A stretch of DNA of 64,000 nt from Aerolutibacter ruishenii (GTDB taxonomy: Bacteria > Pseudomonadota > Gammaproteobacteria > Xanthomonadales > Xanthomonadaceae). The DNA is taken from assembly GCF_007830115.1 (NCBI RefSeq), contig NZ_VLKP01000011.1, positions 62,001-126,000 on the forward strand. Direction: 5' to 3'. Below, one piece after another: positions 52,985 to 63,294 of the stretch. Numbering within the stretch: position 1 is the stretch's first letter; every line of letters begins with the position of its first letter. The notes under the pieces were generated by a model, which was not told the origin of the DNA, did no database searches, and was given only the letters and a program-made list of their open reading frames with translations. A program made the position numbers and the translations under genes.

Positions 52985-54814
52985 TTAACGGTCCAGCGCG
53001 CGTGGACTTGAGCGGCGCACGCCGCTGTCGTACAGGCCATCGACATCGAGGATAAGGGCCATGCGGCCATCGCCCACGAGGCTTGCGCCGGCATATCCGG
53101 CCAGTCCGCGCAGGGTGCGCGGAAGCGCCTTGATCACCACTTCCTCGCGACCGCGCACGCGGTCCACGAGCAGGCAGAAATTCAGCTCGCCCGACTGCAG
53201 CACCACCGCGGTGCGTTCGCGTCGCTCCGGGTCGCCGATGCCCAGCCAGCCGCGCAGCGAAAGCACGGGCAGTGGGCGCTCGCGCAGGTCGAGCATCGGT
53301 TGGCTGTCCAACTGCGTGGTCGCGCCCGGCGTGTGCGGCAACACTTCCACGACGCGCACCAGCGGTAGCGCATAGACATCGTCACCGATCTCCACCAGCA
53401 GCGTGGGCAGGATCGCCAGGGTGAGCGGCACGCGGATCACGAAGCGGCTGCCGCGGCCCACTTCCGAGTAGATCTGCACCTGGCCGCTGAGCTCGCGCAG
53501 CTTGGACTGCACCACGTCCATGCCGACGCCGCGGCCGGAGAGGTCGCTGATCTCGGTGCGGGTGGAAAAGCCCGGCAGGAACAGCAGCTGCAGGCATTCC
53601 TCGTTGGACATGCGTGCGGCGGCGCTGGCATCGACCAGGCCCTTGCGCACGGCGCTGTCGCGCACGTTCTCGGGGTTGATGCCCGCGCCGTCGTCCGCGA
53701 CTTCGATGGTGACGTGGTCGCCTTCCTGCTGCGCGACCAGCAGCACGCGGCCCTGTTCCGGCTTGCCCGCGGCGCGGCGCACGGCCGGCGCCTCGATTCC
53801 GTGGTCGATGGCGTTGCGCACCAGGTGCACCAGCGGGTCGGCGAGCGCTTCGACCAGGTTGCGGTCCAGTTCGGTGTCGGCGCCGATCACTTCCAGCTCC
53901 ACCGACTTCTGCAGTTGCCGGGCGACGTCGCGCGCCAGCTTGGGGAAGCGCGCGAACACGCGGCCGACCGGCTGCATGCGCACGGTCATCACCGCCGCCT
54001 GCAGGCGCGAGGTGGCCGCATCCAGCGCGGTGACGGCGCGGTCGAGCGCTTCATCGCGCAGTTGGGGGCGCAGGGTCTTCAGGCGGTTGCGCGCAAGCAC
54101 CAGTTCGCCGACCAGGTCGACCATCGAGTCCAGGCGCCGCACGTCCACGCGCACGGTGGCGTCGCCGCCTTCGGTGGCGCGCGGGCGCGCCGACGCATCA
54201 GGGCGTGCGGCGGGCTGCGCCGGTGCAGGCGCGGGCGCCGGCACTGGCGCCGTGGTCGCCGCGGCCGGTGTGGCCGGTGTGGCTGGTGCGGCTGGCGCAC
54301 CAGGAATGCCGCCGGCGCCATGCAGGCTGTCCAGCAGTGCTTCGAAATCCAGGTCGTCGATCGAATCGGGGATCGATGGCGGGGCGGCCGCCACGGGCGC
54401 CGCGACCGGTACCGGCGCTGCCGGGTGGGGCGCGCCAAGGCCGGCGCGCAGGCTCGACAACAGGGTCTGCGGCGCTTCCGGCAGCGGCGCGCCGTGGTTG
54501 ATGTCGTCGATCATCTCGACGAGCAGGTCGAGGGACTGCTGCGCATGGTCGAAGGCCGCCGCATCCAACGGCACTTCACCGGTGCGGGCGGCGTTGAGCC
54601 GGTCCTCGACCGCGTGGCAGATCGCGACCATGGAGGCGAAGTCGAGGAAGCCCGCGCCGCCCTTGATGGTGTGGAAGCCGCGGAACACCGCGTTGAGGCA
54701 CTCGCGGTCGGCGGGCGCGCGTTCCAGTTCGACCATCTGCTCGCCGAGTTGGTCCAGGATCTCGCGCGCCTCGACGAGGAAGTCGGCGCAGATGTCGGAG
54801 GCGAGCCCGCTCAT
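52985..54814 (-). CDS. cheA: Chemotaxis histidine kinase CheA of the flagellar operon
   Basis: 609 residues. Hpt domain with His48 in FRGFHTIKGGAGFLDF, an Ala/Pro-rich linker without a clear P2 domain, dimerisation helices (LDSMVDLVGELVLARNRL), ATPase domain (LVRNAIDHGIEAP, DDGAGINPEN, GRGVGMDVVQSK) and CheW-like domain. It is 3 bp behind cheZ and should phosphorylate the CheY at 55429. No cheB or cheR lies beside it, unlike the Pseudomonas order, where cheB follows cheA. Confidence 0.96.
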   Translation of the reverse strand: MSGLASDICADFLVEAREILDQLGEQMVELERAPADRECLNAVFRGFHTIKGGAGFLDFASMVAICHAVEDRLNAARTGEVPLDAAAFDHAQQSLDLLVEMIDDINHGAPLPEAPQTLLSSLRAGLGAPHPAAPVPVAAPVAAAPPSIPDSIDDLDFEALLDSLHGAGGIPGAPAAPATPATPAAATTAPVPAPAPAPAQPAARPDASARPRATEGGDATVRVDVRRLDSMVDLVGELVLARNRLKTLRPQLRDEALDRAVTALDAATSRLQAAVMTVRMQPVGRVFARFPKLARDVARQLQKSVELEVIGADTELDRNLVEALADPLVHLVRNAIDHGIEAPAVRRAAGKPEQGRVLLVAQQEGDHVTIEVADDGAGINPENVRDSAVRKGLVDASAAARMSNEECLQLLFLPGFSTRTEISDLSGRGVGMDVVQSKLRELSGQVQIYSEVGRGSRFVIRVPLTLAILPTLLVEIGDDVYALPLVRVVEVLPHTPGATTQLDSQPMLDLRERPLPVLSLRGWLGIGDPERRERTAVVLQSGELNFCLLVDRVRGREEVVIKALPRTLRGLAGYAGASLVGDGRMALILDVDGLYDSGVRRSSPRALDR

Positions 54815-54817
54815 GTC

Positions 54818-55432
54818 TTACAGCCCCAATGAAGACAGCAACTGGTTGGCGTCATCCTGGCTCGCCGGGGCGGGGTCGAGCCCCGCGACGGCCGGGCCGC
54901 TGCCGCGCGACGACAGGTGCAGGGCATCGCTGTCGGAGGCACGGTATTCGCCCAGGCCTTCGTGCACGGCGCGCACCAGCTTCACCACGCGCAGGATGAT
55001 CTGCCCGGTGAGGTCCTGGTACCCCTGCGCCGCGGTGATCTCCGACAGGCGGCTGCGGACGGCCGCGGCGGTGGTCGCGTGCGCGGCTTCGGCCTGCGGC
55101 AGCGTGGCCAGCAACGTGGTGCATTCCTGGATCAGGTCCAGCGTGCGCATGCTGGCGCTCTCGGTGAGCTCCACCACGTGTTCCAGGCGCGCGCACGCCT
55201 CGGGCAGCGAGCCGCCGGCACGGTTGCCTGCCACGGGCGCCTCGCCCAGCGCCTGGTCGAGTTCGCGCGCCAGGCGCGCCAGGCCCTGCACCAGCGGTTG
55301 CGTGCGCCATTCGATCAGCGCATCGACGTTGCTGCGCCAGGCGTCGTTGTCGTCGCGCTCCAGCGCGCTCAACGCGTCGTGCAGCCGGTCGATCACGTGC
55401 TGGCGTTCGCCGGTGCCGGGAGTGTGGTTCAT
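54818..55432 (-). CDS. cheZ: CheY-P phosphatase CheZ
   Basis: 204 residues, largely helical. The catalytic segment [17 protein letters not shown] holds the Asp and Gln that attack CheY phosphate, and the C-terminal [12 protein letters not shown] is the CheY-docking helix. It overlaps cheY by 4 nt. It ends the tumble signal at the motor. Confidence 0.95.
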   Translation of the reverse strand: MNHTPGTGERQHVIDRLHDALSALERDDNDAWRSNVDALIEWRTQPLVQGLARLARELDQALGEAPVAGNRAGGSLPEACARLEHVVELTESASMRTLDLIQECTTLLATLPQAEAAHATTAAAVRSRLSEITAAQGYQDLTGQIILRVVKLVRAVHEGLGEYRASDSDALHLSSRGSGPAVAGLDPAPASQDDANQLLSSLGL

Positions 55433-55821
55433 GCGGTTGCCCCGATGCGCTCGAAGATCTTGGCCAGCTTGTCGCCCAGCGTGGCCGCGGTGAAGGGCTT
55501 GATGACGTAGCCGTTCACGCCGGCCTGGGCGGCTTCGATGATCTGCTCGCGCTTGGCCTCCGCGGTGACCAGAAGCACCGGGATGGCCTTGAGCGTGTCG
55601 TCGGCACGGATCGCCTTGAGCAGGTCGATGCCGGGCATGCCGGGCATGTTCCAGTCGGTGATCACCAGGTCGAACGGCGCACGCCGCAGTTCGGCCAGCG
55701 CGGTGGTGCCGTCGTCGGCCTCGGTCGTGTTGAAGAACCCGAGGTCGTTGAGCAGGTTCTTGACGATCCGCCGCATGGTGGAGAAGTCGTCGACGATGAG
55801 GATGCGCAGGTTCTTGTCCAT
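55429..55821 (-). CDS. cheY: Chemotaxis response regulator CheY (flagellar)
   Basis: 130 residues. [18 protein letters not shown], phospho-Asp in [11 protein letters not shown], Thr in LVTAEAKRE and Lys in [10 protein letters not shown]; very close to canonical CheY. The start ATG was taken at MDKNLRIL. Phosphorylated CheY binds FliM and changes rotation. It lies 29 bp downstream of fliA. Confidence 0.97.
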   Translation of the reverse strand: MDKNLRILIVDDFSTMRRIVKNLLNDLGFFNTTEADDGTTALAELRRAPFDLVITDWNMPGMPGIDLLKAIRADDTLKAIPVLLVTAEAKREQIIEAAQAGVNGYVIKPFTAATLGDKLAKIFERIGATA

Positions 55822-55850
55822 GGTGCTGTGACGCTCGCTAGGGAGGGGGA

Positions 55851-56606
55851 TCAGGTGGGTTCGCCGGCAAGCGTGTCCTCGCGGCCCCAGTCGCCGAGGC
55901 GGGCGCGGAGGCGAAGCACGGCCTGGCCGTGGATCTGGCACACGCGCGACTCGCTGACGGAGAGCACGGCGCCGATTTCGCGCAGGTTCATTTCCTGCTC
56001 GTAGTAGAGCGAGAGCACCAGTTGCTCGCGCTCGGGCAGCTGGCCGATGGCGTCGCCCAGCGCGGAGCGGAACGCGCCCTGCATGAACTCGCGCGCCGGG
56101 GTGGCGCCGGCGGCGGCTGCGATCCGCGGCTCGCCATCGTGCTCTTCGGCGTGCGCCTCCAGGCTGACCAGTTGGCCGCGCGCGGCATCTTCCAGCATGT
56201 GGTGGTACTCGGCCAGCGGCACTTCCAGCGCCTGCGCGATCTCCTGGGCGCTGGCGGCGCGACCCAGCCGCTGTTCCACCTCGCGGGTGGCGGCGACGAT
56301 GCTTCGGTAGCTGCGGTGCACCGAGCGCGGCACCCAGTCGCCGCGACGGATCTCGTCGATCATCGCGCCGCGGATGCGGATCGAGGCATAGGTCTCGAAG
56401 GTGGCGCCCTGGTCGGACTGGAAGTTGCGCGAGGCTTCGATCAGGCCGAGCATGCCGGCCTGGACCAGGTCGTCGAGTTCGACGCTGGCCGGCAGTCGAG
56501 CGGCCAGGTGGTGCGCGATGCGCCGGACCAGTTCGGAGTGGCGCTCGACCAGTGCGGCAGGGCTGGGGGTCTGGTGGGCCCGGTAGTGGGCGACGGCGGC
56601 GTTCAC
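55851..56606 (-). CDS. fliA: Flagellar sigma factor sigma28
   Basis: 251 residues. Region 2 ([34 protein letters not shown]), region 3 and region 4 with helix-turn-helix [20 protein letters not shown] are complete. FliA transcribes late flagellar and chemotaxis genes once FlgM is exported; four matching promoters are found in this window between 37746 and 49612. It overlaps flhG by 4 nt. Confidence 0.97.
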   Translation of the reverse strand: MNAAVAHYRAHQTPSPAALVERHSELVRRIAHHLAARLPASVELDDLVQAGMLGLIEASRNFQSDQGATFETYASIRIRGAMIDEIRRGDWVPRSVHRSYRSIVAATREVEQRLGRAASAQEIAQALEVPLAEYHHMLEDAARGQLVSLEAHAEEHDGEPRIAAAAGATPAREFMQGAFRSALGDAIGQLPEREQLVLSLYYEQEMNLREIGAVLSVSESRVCQIHGQAVLRLRARLGDWGREDTLAGEPT

Positions 56607-57478
56607 GCGGTGGCCCTCCTCGGCGCGGCTACCAGGCGTTCGACGAAGAATTCCAGGTGGCCGCGGGGGCCGGCCGGGGCATCCCAGCGGTTGACCCGCG
56701 AGGCGAGGTCACGGAAGGCGAGCGCGGACGGGGACGAGGGGTAGGCGCGGACCACCGGCTCCTGCCGCTGCACCGCCTGGCGCAACCAGGGGTCGCGCGG
56801 CACGCAGCCGAGGTAGACCATGGTCACGTCGAGGAAGCGCGCGGTCACCCGTTCCAGCTTGTCGAACAGCTGGCGCCCCTCGATGTCGTTGTGCACCTGG
56901 TTGGCGAGCACCTGCACGCGTTCCACGCCGCGTTCGCGGTTGAGCACCTTGACCAGGGCGTAGGCGTCGGTGACCGAGGCCGGGTCGTCGCAGACCACCA
57001 CCACCACGTCCTGCGCGGCCTGGCAGAAGGTCAGCACGCTGTCGGCGATGCCGGCGGCGTTGTCCACCACCATCACGTCCACGTGTTCCTGCAGCTGCGA
57101 GATCGCATGCACCAACCCGACGTGCTGTTGCTGGCTGAGTTCGGTCATGTACCGCTTGCCGGACGAGGCCGGGATCACCAGCAGCCCATCGGGGCCTTCC
57201 ATCAGCGTGTCGGTCAGCTCGCAACGGCCGGCCACGAGGTCGGCCAGGGTGAAACGGGGCGACAGGCCCAGCATCACGTCGACGTTGGCCATGCCCAGGT
57301 CGGTGTCCAGAAGCAGTACCCGCTGGCCGCGCTGGGCCAGCGCTACCGACAGGTTGATCGAGACGCTGGTCTTGCCTACGCCGCCCTTGCCACTGGCCAC
57401 CGCAATCACGCGCACCGGGGCGGGCACGCCCTGGGTGACCGGACCGGTCTGGGGGGTGGGGAAATCACGCGATGGCAT
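56603..57478 (-). CDS. flhG: Flagellar number regulator FlhG (FleN), MinD-like ATPase
   Basis: 291 residues. Deviant Walker [36 protein letters not shown], then [14 protein letters not shown]. The C-terminus should carry the amphipathic membrane helix. It limits flagella to one or few at the pole, partly by stimulating FlhF GTPase. The N-terminus (about 23 residues, [18 protein letters not shown]) lacks an obvious DQAxxLR activator motif, as in other polar FleN proteins. It overlaps flhF by 14 nt. Confidence 0.95.
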   Translation of the reverse strand: MPSRDFPTPQTGPVTQGVPAPVRVIAVASGKGGVGKTSVSINLSVALAQRGQRVLLLDTDLGMANVDVMLGLSPRFTLADLVAGRCELTDTLMEGPDGLLVIPASSGKRYMTELSQQQHVGLVHAISQLQEHVDVMVVDNAAGIADSVLTFCQAAQDVVVVVCDDPASVTDAYALVKVLNRERGVERVQVLANQVHNDIEGRQLFDKLERVTARFLDVTMVYLGCVPRDPWLRQAVQRQEPVVRAYPSSPSALAFRDLASRVNRWDAPAGPRGHLEFFVERLVAAPRRATA

Positions 57479-59204
57479 GGCGGTCCTCGTTCACCAGGGG
57501 GTTATCGGCCGCACGACGCAGTTTCTCCAGTCGCAGGACCAGGCGGGACGCGTCGGCGGGTTCCAGGTCGGTCGGCACCTGCTGGCCGTGGCTGGTGTAG
57601 GCCACGCGCAGTTCGTGCTCCAACAGCACCGAAAGGGCGGCACCGAGGCGTCCGGTTTCATCGATCTTGGTGAGCACCGCGGCCTCCGGGCGCAGCCCGC
57701 GGTAGCGACGCACGATGTCGGCCAGGTCCAGCGGGTTGCCGTTGGCCGGCAGCACCAGCAGGCTGCGCAGGTTGCGGGTGGTGCGCAGCCAGGCCAGTTG
57801 GCTGCCCAGTGCCCGGTCGCGGCCGGCGTACCCGGCGGTATCGACCAGCACCAGCGGGTAGTCGGCCAGTTGTTGCAGCGTGTCGGACAGCGACTCGGGG
57901 CCGGCTGCCTCGCAGACGGTGATGCCCAGGCGGCGGCCGAAGCCCTGCAGCTGCTCGCGCGCGCCGGTGCGGTGGTGATCGGTGGTGACCAGGGCCACGT
58001 CGCGGGCGCGGTGGCGGGCGGCAAAGCGGGCGGCCAGCTTGGCCGTGGTGGTGGTCTTGCCCGCGCCGGTCGGCCCCACCAGGGCGATGATGCCGCCAGT
58101 TTCGAGGGGTTCGTCGCGCTGCACCGGGAGCATCTGGGCCAGGGCGGCGAGCATCACCGGCGGGACGCGGGCAGGGTCGAGGTCGGGGTCGATGCGTTCG
58201 GCCACGGCCTGGGCCAGCGACTGGGTGCAGCCGTAGTCCAGCAACAGGTCCATGGCAAGGGCGCGCGACGCCGAGCCGCGCAGGCGTTCGCCCGCCATCT
58301 GGCCGAGCTCGCGCTCGATCATCCGTCGCATCAGGCCGAGTTCTTCGCGCATGGCGGCCATGGCGGGCTCGGCAATGGCGGCGTTGGGCACGGTCTGCAG
58401 GGCCGGTGCGCTGTCCGTGGCCGGCACCGGGTCGCCGCAGGCGGGTTCGATGCTGCTTGCGACGCACGGTTCCGTCGACGGGGCGCCAGCGGCCAGCGGT
58501 CCGGCGGGCGCGGTGTCGGCAGCGGTCGGGGGCGCGATCTGCGTGTCAAAGTCCGATGTGGTCACGGCCGCGCTCGGTTGCGCGGGGGGTGGTTCGGCGG
58601 CAGGTGCCGGAGCCGCCACGTACTGGTGGGTCAGCGCCGCCATCATCATCTCGAAACGGCTCGGAGCCGCGGACTCACGGGAGCCGGTGGCTTCCGCCAT
58701 CGGGGGCTCCTGGGTCGCCACCGCCGCCGTGGCGGTGGGCACGAGCGGCATGGCCTGGGCTTGGTCGGCCTGCGTCAGCTCGTAGCGGGACTCGAGCGTC
58801 GGACGCTCATCGATCTGGAACACCGCGCGCCGCGTGGCGGCCTGTCCGCGCTCGGCGGAGGCCAGGGCGGGCTCGCGTGCCACCGCCTCGGCGCGGGCCG
58901 ACCAGGACACGCTCTCGCCGCGGGCGCGAAACGCCGCCGGGGCCGGTTCGAACGTCGCTTGCGCCGCGGCTTCACCTGCGGGGGCCGCAGGCCGCGCAGC
59001 AGTACCCTCGGTGGCGGGCTCGCCGCTGGTGGCGGTGCGCAGTGCCTGCTGTACCAGCGTCTCGTCGTAATCGGTGGCGGCAACGATCTCGATGCCGTCA
59101 ACCGTGGTGCGATTGGACAGGATCACCGCCTCGGCACCCTGTTCGTCGCGGACCATCCGCAACGCACTGCGAATATCGGGGGCGATGAAACGCTTGATTC
59201 TCAC
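57465..59204 (-). CDS. flhF: Flagellar placement GTPase FlhF
   Basis: 579 residues, longer than the usual 400-500 because of an Ala/Pro-rich middle of about 190 residues. N-domain MRIKRFIAPDIRSALRMVR, then an SRP-type NG domain: P-loop IIALVGPTGAGKTTTTAKLA, DTAGYAGRD and LTKIDETGRLG. It marks the pole for flagellar assembly. GTG start behind TGGAGAACGAT. The flhA gene ends 72 bp upstream. Confidence 0.95.
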   Translation of the reverse strand: MRIKRFIAPDIRSALRMVRDEQGAEAVILSNRTTVDGIEIVAATDYDETLVQQALRTATSGEPATEGTAARPAAPAGEAAAQATFEPAPAAFRARGESVSWSARAEAVAREPALASAERGQAATRRAVFQIDERPTLESRYELTQADQAQAMPLVPTATAAVATQEPPMAEATGSRESAAPSRFEMMMAALTHQYVAAPAPAAEPPPAQPSAAVTTSDFDTQIAPPTAADTAPAGPLAAGAPSTEPCVASSIEPACGDPVPATDSAPALQTVPNAAIAEPAMAAMREELGLMRRMIERELGQMAGERLRGSASRALAMDLLLDYGCTQSLAQAVAERIDPDLDPARVPPVMLAALAQMLPVQRDEPLETGGIIALVGPTGAGKTTTTAKLAARFAARHRARDVALVTTDHHRTGAREQLQGFGRRLGITVCEAAGPESLSDTLQQLADYPLVLVDTAGYAGRDRALGSQLAWLRTTRNLRSLLVLPANGNPLDLADIVRRYRGLRPEAAVLTKIDETGRLGAALSVLLEHELRVAYTSHGQQVPTDLEPADASRLVLRLEKLRRAADNPLVNEDRHAIA

Positions 59205-59276
59205 ATCGTTCTCCAGTGGGTGCCGGTGGCTGGCCCCCGGTTCGCATCAGTCGCCAGGCGGGCGATGGGGCGGGCG

Positions 59277-61349
59277 TCAGCCCACCGCACCGACCAGCCG
59301 CAAGCGTTTGTCTTCCGGCACTTCGTTGTAGGCCAGCACCGAGAGCGCGGGGACGCTGTGCCGCACCAGCCTTGCCAGGGTTGGCCGCAGGTTGGCCGGG
59401 ACCAGCAGCACCGCGGGCTCGCCGCGGCTTTCCTGCTGGCCGACGCAGTCGCTGAGGTTCTGGTGGAGGCGTTCGGCAAGTCCCGGTTCCAGTGCGGCCC
59501 CTTGGCCGTTGACCGACTCCTGCAAGAGCCGTTCCAAAGCCGGCGCCAAGGTATAGACGGGCAGCTCGGGCGCCATGCCGTTGAGCTCCTGCACGATGAA
59601 GCGGCCCAGCGCCGTACGCACCGCCGCGGTCAGCAGGGCCGGGTCCTGGGTCATCGCACCGTGTTCCAGCAGGGCTTCCACGACCTGGCGCATCTGTCGC
59701 AGGGGCACCCGTTCGGCCAGCAGCGACTGCAGTACCCGCACCACCACCGAGAGCGGCAGCAGCTTGGGCGTCAAATCCTCGACGAGCTTCGGCGTCGACC
59801 GGCCGACGCTGGCCAGCAACTGCTGCACTTCCTCGTGGCCCAGCAGTTCCGAGGCGCGTTCGCGCACCACGTGCGACAGGTGGGTGGCGATCACCGAGGA
59901 GGCGTCGACCACGGTGTAGCCGAGCGATTCGGCGTGGGCGTGCTGGCTGGGCATGATCCAGACCGCGTCCAGGCCGAAGGCCGGATCCTTGCCCGGCAGG
60001 CCGTCCAAGGGGCCGAACACCTGCCCAGGGTCCAGCGCCATCTCACGGTCGGGGTGGACGTCGCCCTGGGCCACCGGCACGCCGTGCACCAGCAGCCGGT
60101 ACTGGCCCGGCGCCAGCGCCAGGTTGTCGCGCACATGCACCGCCGGGATCAGGAAGCCCAGGTCCTGCGTGAGCTTGCGGCGCACGCCCTTGAGCCGCGC
60201 CAGCAATTCGCCGCCCTGCTGTTTGTCGACCATGGCGATGAGCCGGTAGCCCACTTCCAGCGCCAGCGGCTCGACCGGGCGGATCTCGTCCCACGACAGC
60301 TCCGCGACGGCCTGCGACGGTGCCGCCGCCCCGGCCGCGGCTTCCGCCTGGGCCTCGGGGAGGTCGGAGCCCCGTATGCGCCAGGCGGCGTAGCCCATGC
60401 CCACCGCCAGCAGCAGGAACGGCACGTTCGGCATGCCCGGGACCAGGCCGATCAGGCCCATCAGCGCCGCGCCGACGATCAGCGCGCGCTGCTGCCCGAA
60501 CACCTGGTTGGACACCGCCGCGCCCATCTCCTGTTCGCGGGTGGCGCGGGTGACCAGCATGGCCACCGCGGTGGACACCAGCAGCGCCGGCAACTGCGCG
60601 ACCAGGCCATCGCCGATGGCCAGCAGCGAGTAGGTCTGGGCCGCGTCGGCAAAGCTCAGGTCGTGTTGCAGCATGCCGATCAGCATGCCGCCGATCAGGT
60701 TGATGGCCATGATCAGCAGCCCGGCGATGGCATCGCCGCGCACGAATTTGCTGGAACCGTCCATCGCGCCGTAGAAGTCGGCTTCCTCGCGCACTTCCTC
60801 GCGGCGGGCCTTGGCCTCCTCGCGGGTAAGCAGGCCGGCGTTGAGGTCGGCGTCGATGGCCATCTGCTTGCCGGGCAACGCGTCCAGGATGAAGCGCGCC
60901 GACACTTCGGCGATGCGCCCGGCGCCCTTGGTCACGACCACGAAATTGATGATGGTCAGGATGGCGAACACCACCAGGCCCACCGCATAGTTGCCGCCGA
61001 TCACGAACTGGCCGAAGGACTCGATGACGTGGCCGGCCGCGGCAGGGCCCTCGTGGCCGTACAGCAGCACCACGCGGGTGGAGGCCACGTTCAGCCCCAG
61101 CCGCAGCAGCGTGACCATCAGCAGCACGCTGGGGAACACGGAAAACTCCAGTGGGCGCTTGACGTAGACCACCGCCAGCAGCACCACCAGCGACAGCGCG
61201 ATGTTGATGGTGAACAACGCGTCCAGCATCAGCGGCGGCAGCGGCACCACCACCATCGCCAGCATGGCCAGCACCACGACCGGTGCCGCCGCGCCACTGC
61301 GCACCGCCGACGTCAATGTGCCGACGGCGGGAAGCCCCGTGCCGCTCAC
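59277..61349 (-). CDS. flhA: Flagellar export gate protein FlhA
   Basis: 690 residues. Eight membrane segments in the first 310 residues with the FHIPEP loop equivalent FILDALPGKQMAIDADLNAG, then a cytoplasmic domain that docks substrate-chaperone complexes (SYTVVDASSVIATHLSHVV-type segment near residue 480). GTG start overlapping the flhB stop by 4 nt. It forms the nonameric ring of the type III export gate. Confidence 0.97.
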   Translation of the reverse strand: MSGTGLPAVGTLTSAVRSGAAAPVVVLAMLAMVVVPLPPLMLDALFTINIALSLVVLLAVVYVKRPLEFSVFPSVLLMVTLLRLGLNVASTRVVLLYGHEGPAAAGHVIESFGQFVIGGNYAVGLVVFAILTIINFVVVTKGAGRIAEVSARFILDALPGKQMAIDADLNAGLLTREEAKARREEVREEADFYGAMDGSSKFVRGDAIAGLLIMAINLIGGMLIGMLQHDLSFADAAQTYSLLAIGDGLVAQLPALLVSTAVAMLVTRATREQEMGAAVSNQVFGQQRALIVGAALMGLIGLVPGMPNVPFLLLAVGMGYAAWRIRGSDLPEAQAEAAAGAAAPSQAVAELSWDEIRPVEPLALEVGYRLIAMVDKQQGGELLARLKGVRRKLTQDLGFLIPAVHVRDNLALAPGQYRLLVHGVPVAQGDVHPDREMALDPGQVFGPLDGLPGKDPAFGLDAVWIMPSQHAHAESLGYTVVDASSVIATHLSHVVRERASELLGHEEVQQLLASVGRSTPKLVEDLTPKLLPLSVVVRVLQSLLAERVPLRQMRQVVEALLEHGAMTQDPALLTAAVRTALGRFIVQELNGMAPELPVYTLAPALERLLQESVNGQGAALEPGLAERLHQNLSDCVGQQESRGEPAVLLVPANLRPTLARLVRHSVPALSVLAYNEVPEDKRLRLVGAVG

Positions 61350-62497
61350 CGTGACGGGTTCCCGTCAGCCGGCGGGGCGGGGGTGGGTTCCACGGCGACC
61401 GCGCCCAGCGTGGGCATTGGCCCATGGGCGGGGTGCCAGCGGCGCAACTGGTACACGTAGGTCAGCACCTGGGCGACGGCAGCGTAGAGGTTCACCGGTA
61501 TCTCCTGGTCCACTTTCGCCTGTCCATACAAGGCGCGTGCCAGAGGCGGCGCCTCGACCAGGGCGATGCGGTGCTTGCCCGCCACTTCGCGGATGCGCAG
61601 GGCTATTTCGTCCACGCCCATGGCGACCACGCGCGGGGCGCGCATCTTGTCGGCGTCGTACTTCAGCGCCACCGCGTAGTGGGTCGGATTGACCACCACC
61701 ACGTCGGCGCTGGGCACCGCCTCCATCATCCGGCGCTGGGCCATGGCGCGCGCCACCTGGCGCATGCGCCCCTTGACCTCGGGATTGCCCTCGGTCTGCT
61801 TGAACTCGTCGCGCAGTTCCTGCTTGGTCATGCGCAATTTCCTGATGTGCTGGAAGCGCTGCCACGGCACGTCCGCCAGCGCCAGCAGCCCCATGGCGCC
61901 CACCGTCCACAGCAGGATGGTGAACGCGGCCTCCACGCCCACGCCCGCGGCCACGGCCAGGTCCATCGTCGGAATCCGCAGCAGGCGCGGCATCACCGCC
62001 AGCATGGCCAGCGCGCCAGCGCCGCCCACCAGGGCCACGCGCAACAGCGAACGCACCAGTTCGACCAGGCCTTCGCCGCCATACATGCGCTTCAGCCCGG
62101 CCATCGGGTTGAGCCGGTTGAACTGCGGCTGCAGCGATTGCCCGCTGAAGCGCAGCCCGCCCATCACCGCGGGTGCGATGAAGCACGCCAGCAGCGCCAC
62201 CAGCAGCACTGGCAGCACCGCCACCACCAGTTGCAGCGTGAGGTGGCCGAAGTGGCCCAGCAGGCGGTCGGGGCGATCGAGCAGGGCCGGGTCGAAGGCG
62301 AACGCGCCGCGCATCCAGTCGTGCGCGCGCCGGGCCGCCATCGGCCCGGTGACCATCAGCGCCAGCGTGCCGGCGCCCAGTACGGCGACGTTGGACAACT
62401 CGCGCGAGCGCGGTACCTGGCCTTTCTCGCGGGCCTCGCGCAGCCGTTTTTCTGTTGGCTGTTCGGTGCGGTCTTCCTGGCTCTGTTCTTCGGACAT
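61346..62497 (-). CDS. flhB: Flagellar export switch protein FlhB
   Basis: 383 residues. Four membrane segments (about 35-210), the linker QELRDEFKQTEGNPEVKGR and the self-cleaving NPTH at residues 270-273, followed by the C-terminal domain that sets rod/hook versus filament specificity. The N-terminus EEQSQEDRTEQPTEKRLREA is typical. It lies 4 bp behind fliR. Confidence 0.97.
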   Translation of the reverse strand: MSEEQSQEDRTEQPTEKRLREAREKGQVPRSRELSNVAVLGAGTLALMVTGPMAARRAHDWMRGAFAFDPALLDRPDRLLGHFGHLTLQLVVAVLPVLLVALLACFIAPAVMGGLRFSGQSLQPQFNRLNPMAGLKRMYGGEGLVELVRSLLRVALVGGAGALAMLAVMPRLLRIPTMDLAVAAGVGVEAAFTILLWTVGAMGLLALADVPWQRFQHIRKLRMTKQELRDEFKQTEGNPEVKGRMRQVARAMAQRRMMEAVPSADVVVVNPTHYAVALKYDADKMRAPRVVAMGVDEIALRIREVAGKHRIALVEAPPLARALYGQAKVDQEIPVNLYAAVAQVLTYVYQLRRWHPAHGPMPTLGAVAVEPTPAPPADGNPSR

Positions 62498-62501
62498 GCG
62501 G

Positions 62502-63290
62502 TCAGCCCGTCACGCCGCGCGCGGCATCGAACGCCGCGTCGAACAGGTGTTGCACCGGTGCCTGCAGTTCGCGGAACAGCACGCCCAGCAACAACAGGCC
62601 CACCAGCAACGACACAGGGATGCCGATCTGGATCGGGTTGAGGGCCGCCGCGGCGCGCGACAGCACGCCGAACGCCAGGTTGACGGCCAGCAACGCCATC
62701 GTCACCGGCAGCGCCAGCAGCAGTCCGGTGCGCAACGCGGTGCCGAAGAACGTGGGCACCGCCGAGGCCAGCGCGGCCGGGTCGGGCAGCGCCGTGCCGA
62801 TCGGCAGGTGGCGGTAGCTGTCCAGCAGCAGTTGCACCAGCGCCAGATGCCCGTCGATGGCGAAGAACAGCAGGCCGAAGGCCAGGTAGAACCACTGCGA
62901 CAGCACCGGCGACGAGGCGCCGCTGAGCGGGTCGGCCAGCGTGGCGAACGACAGTGCCATGCCCTGCGACACCAGCTCGCCGGCAATCTGCCCGGCCTCG
63001 AAGGCGATGCGCAGCATCAGGCCCATCGCCACGCCCACCGCGAACTCGCGCATCACCGACAGTACGGTGGCGGCATCCACCGCTGCGGTCGGCGGCGTCG
63101 GCAACACCGGGGACAGCGCGCCGGCCAGCGCCAGCATCACGATCAGGCGCGCGCGTGCCGGCAGGCTGCGGCCGCCCAGCATGGGCATCACCTGCAGCGC
63201 CGCGCCGATGCGCAGTGCGTGCCACAGCACGGTGCCCAGCATGCCGAACAGGTTGAGCCCGTCGACGGTGGTCGCGGTCACCGGATCCAT
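62502..63290 (-). CDS. fliR: Flagellar export protein FliR
   Basis: 262 residues, about six membrane segments; RIGAALQVMPMLGGRSLPAR and the KFGSVLVDA-equivalent AVGVAMGLMLRIAFEAGQIAG fit FliR. Part of the FliPQR export gate core. It lies 4 bp behind fliQ. Confidence 0.95.
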   Translation of the reverse strand: MDPVTATTVDGLNLFGMLGTVLWHALRIGAALQVMPMLGGRSLPARARLIVMLALAGALSPVLPTPPTAAVDAATVLSVMREFAVGVAMGLMLRIAFEAGQIAGELVSQGMALSFATLADPLSGASSPVLSQWFYLAFGLLFFAIDGHLALVQLLLDSYRHLPIGTALPDPAALASAVPTFFGTALRTGLLLALPVTMALLAVNLAFGVLSRAAAALNPIQIGIPVSLLVGLLLLGVLFRELQAPVQHLFDAAFDAARGVTG

Positions 63291-63294
63291 GCGC

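Noticed and set aside
56970-61460. A very long open frame on the plus strand (about 1496 codons) opposite flhA, flhF and flhG.
   Set aside because: It is antisense to strongly recognised flagellar genes; its product is His/Arg/Gln-rich low complexity as expected from the complement of GC-rich codons, with no domain or ribosome site.
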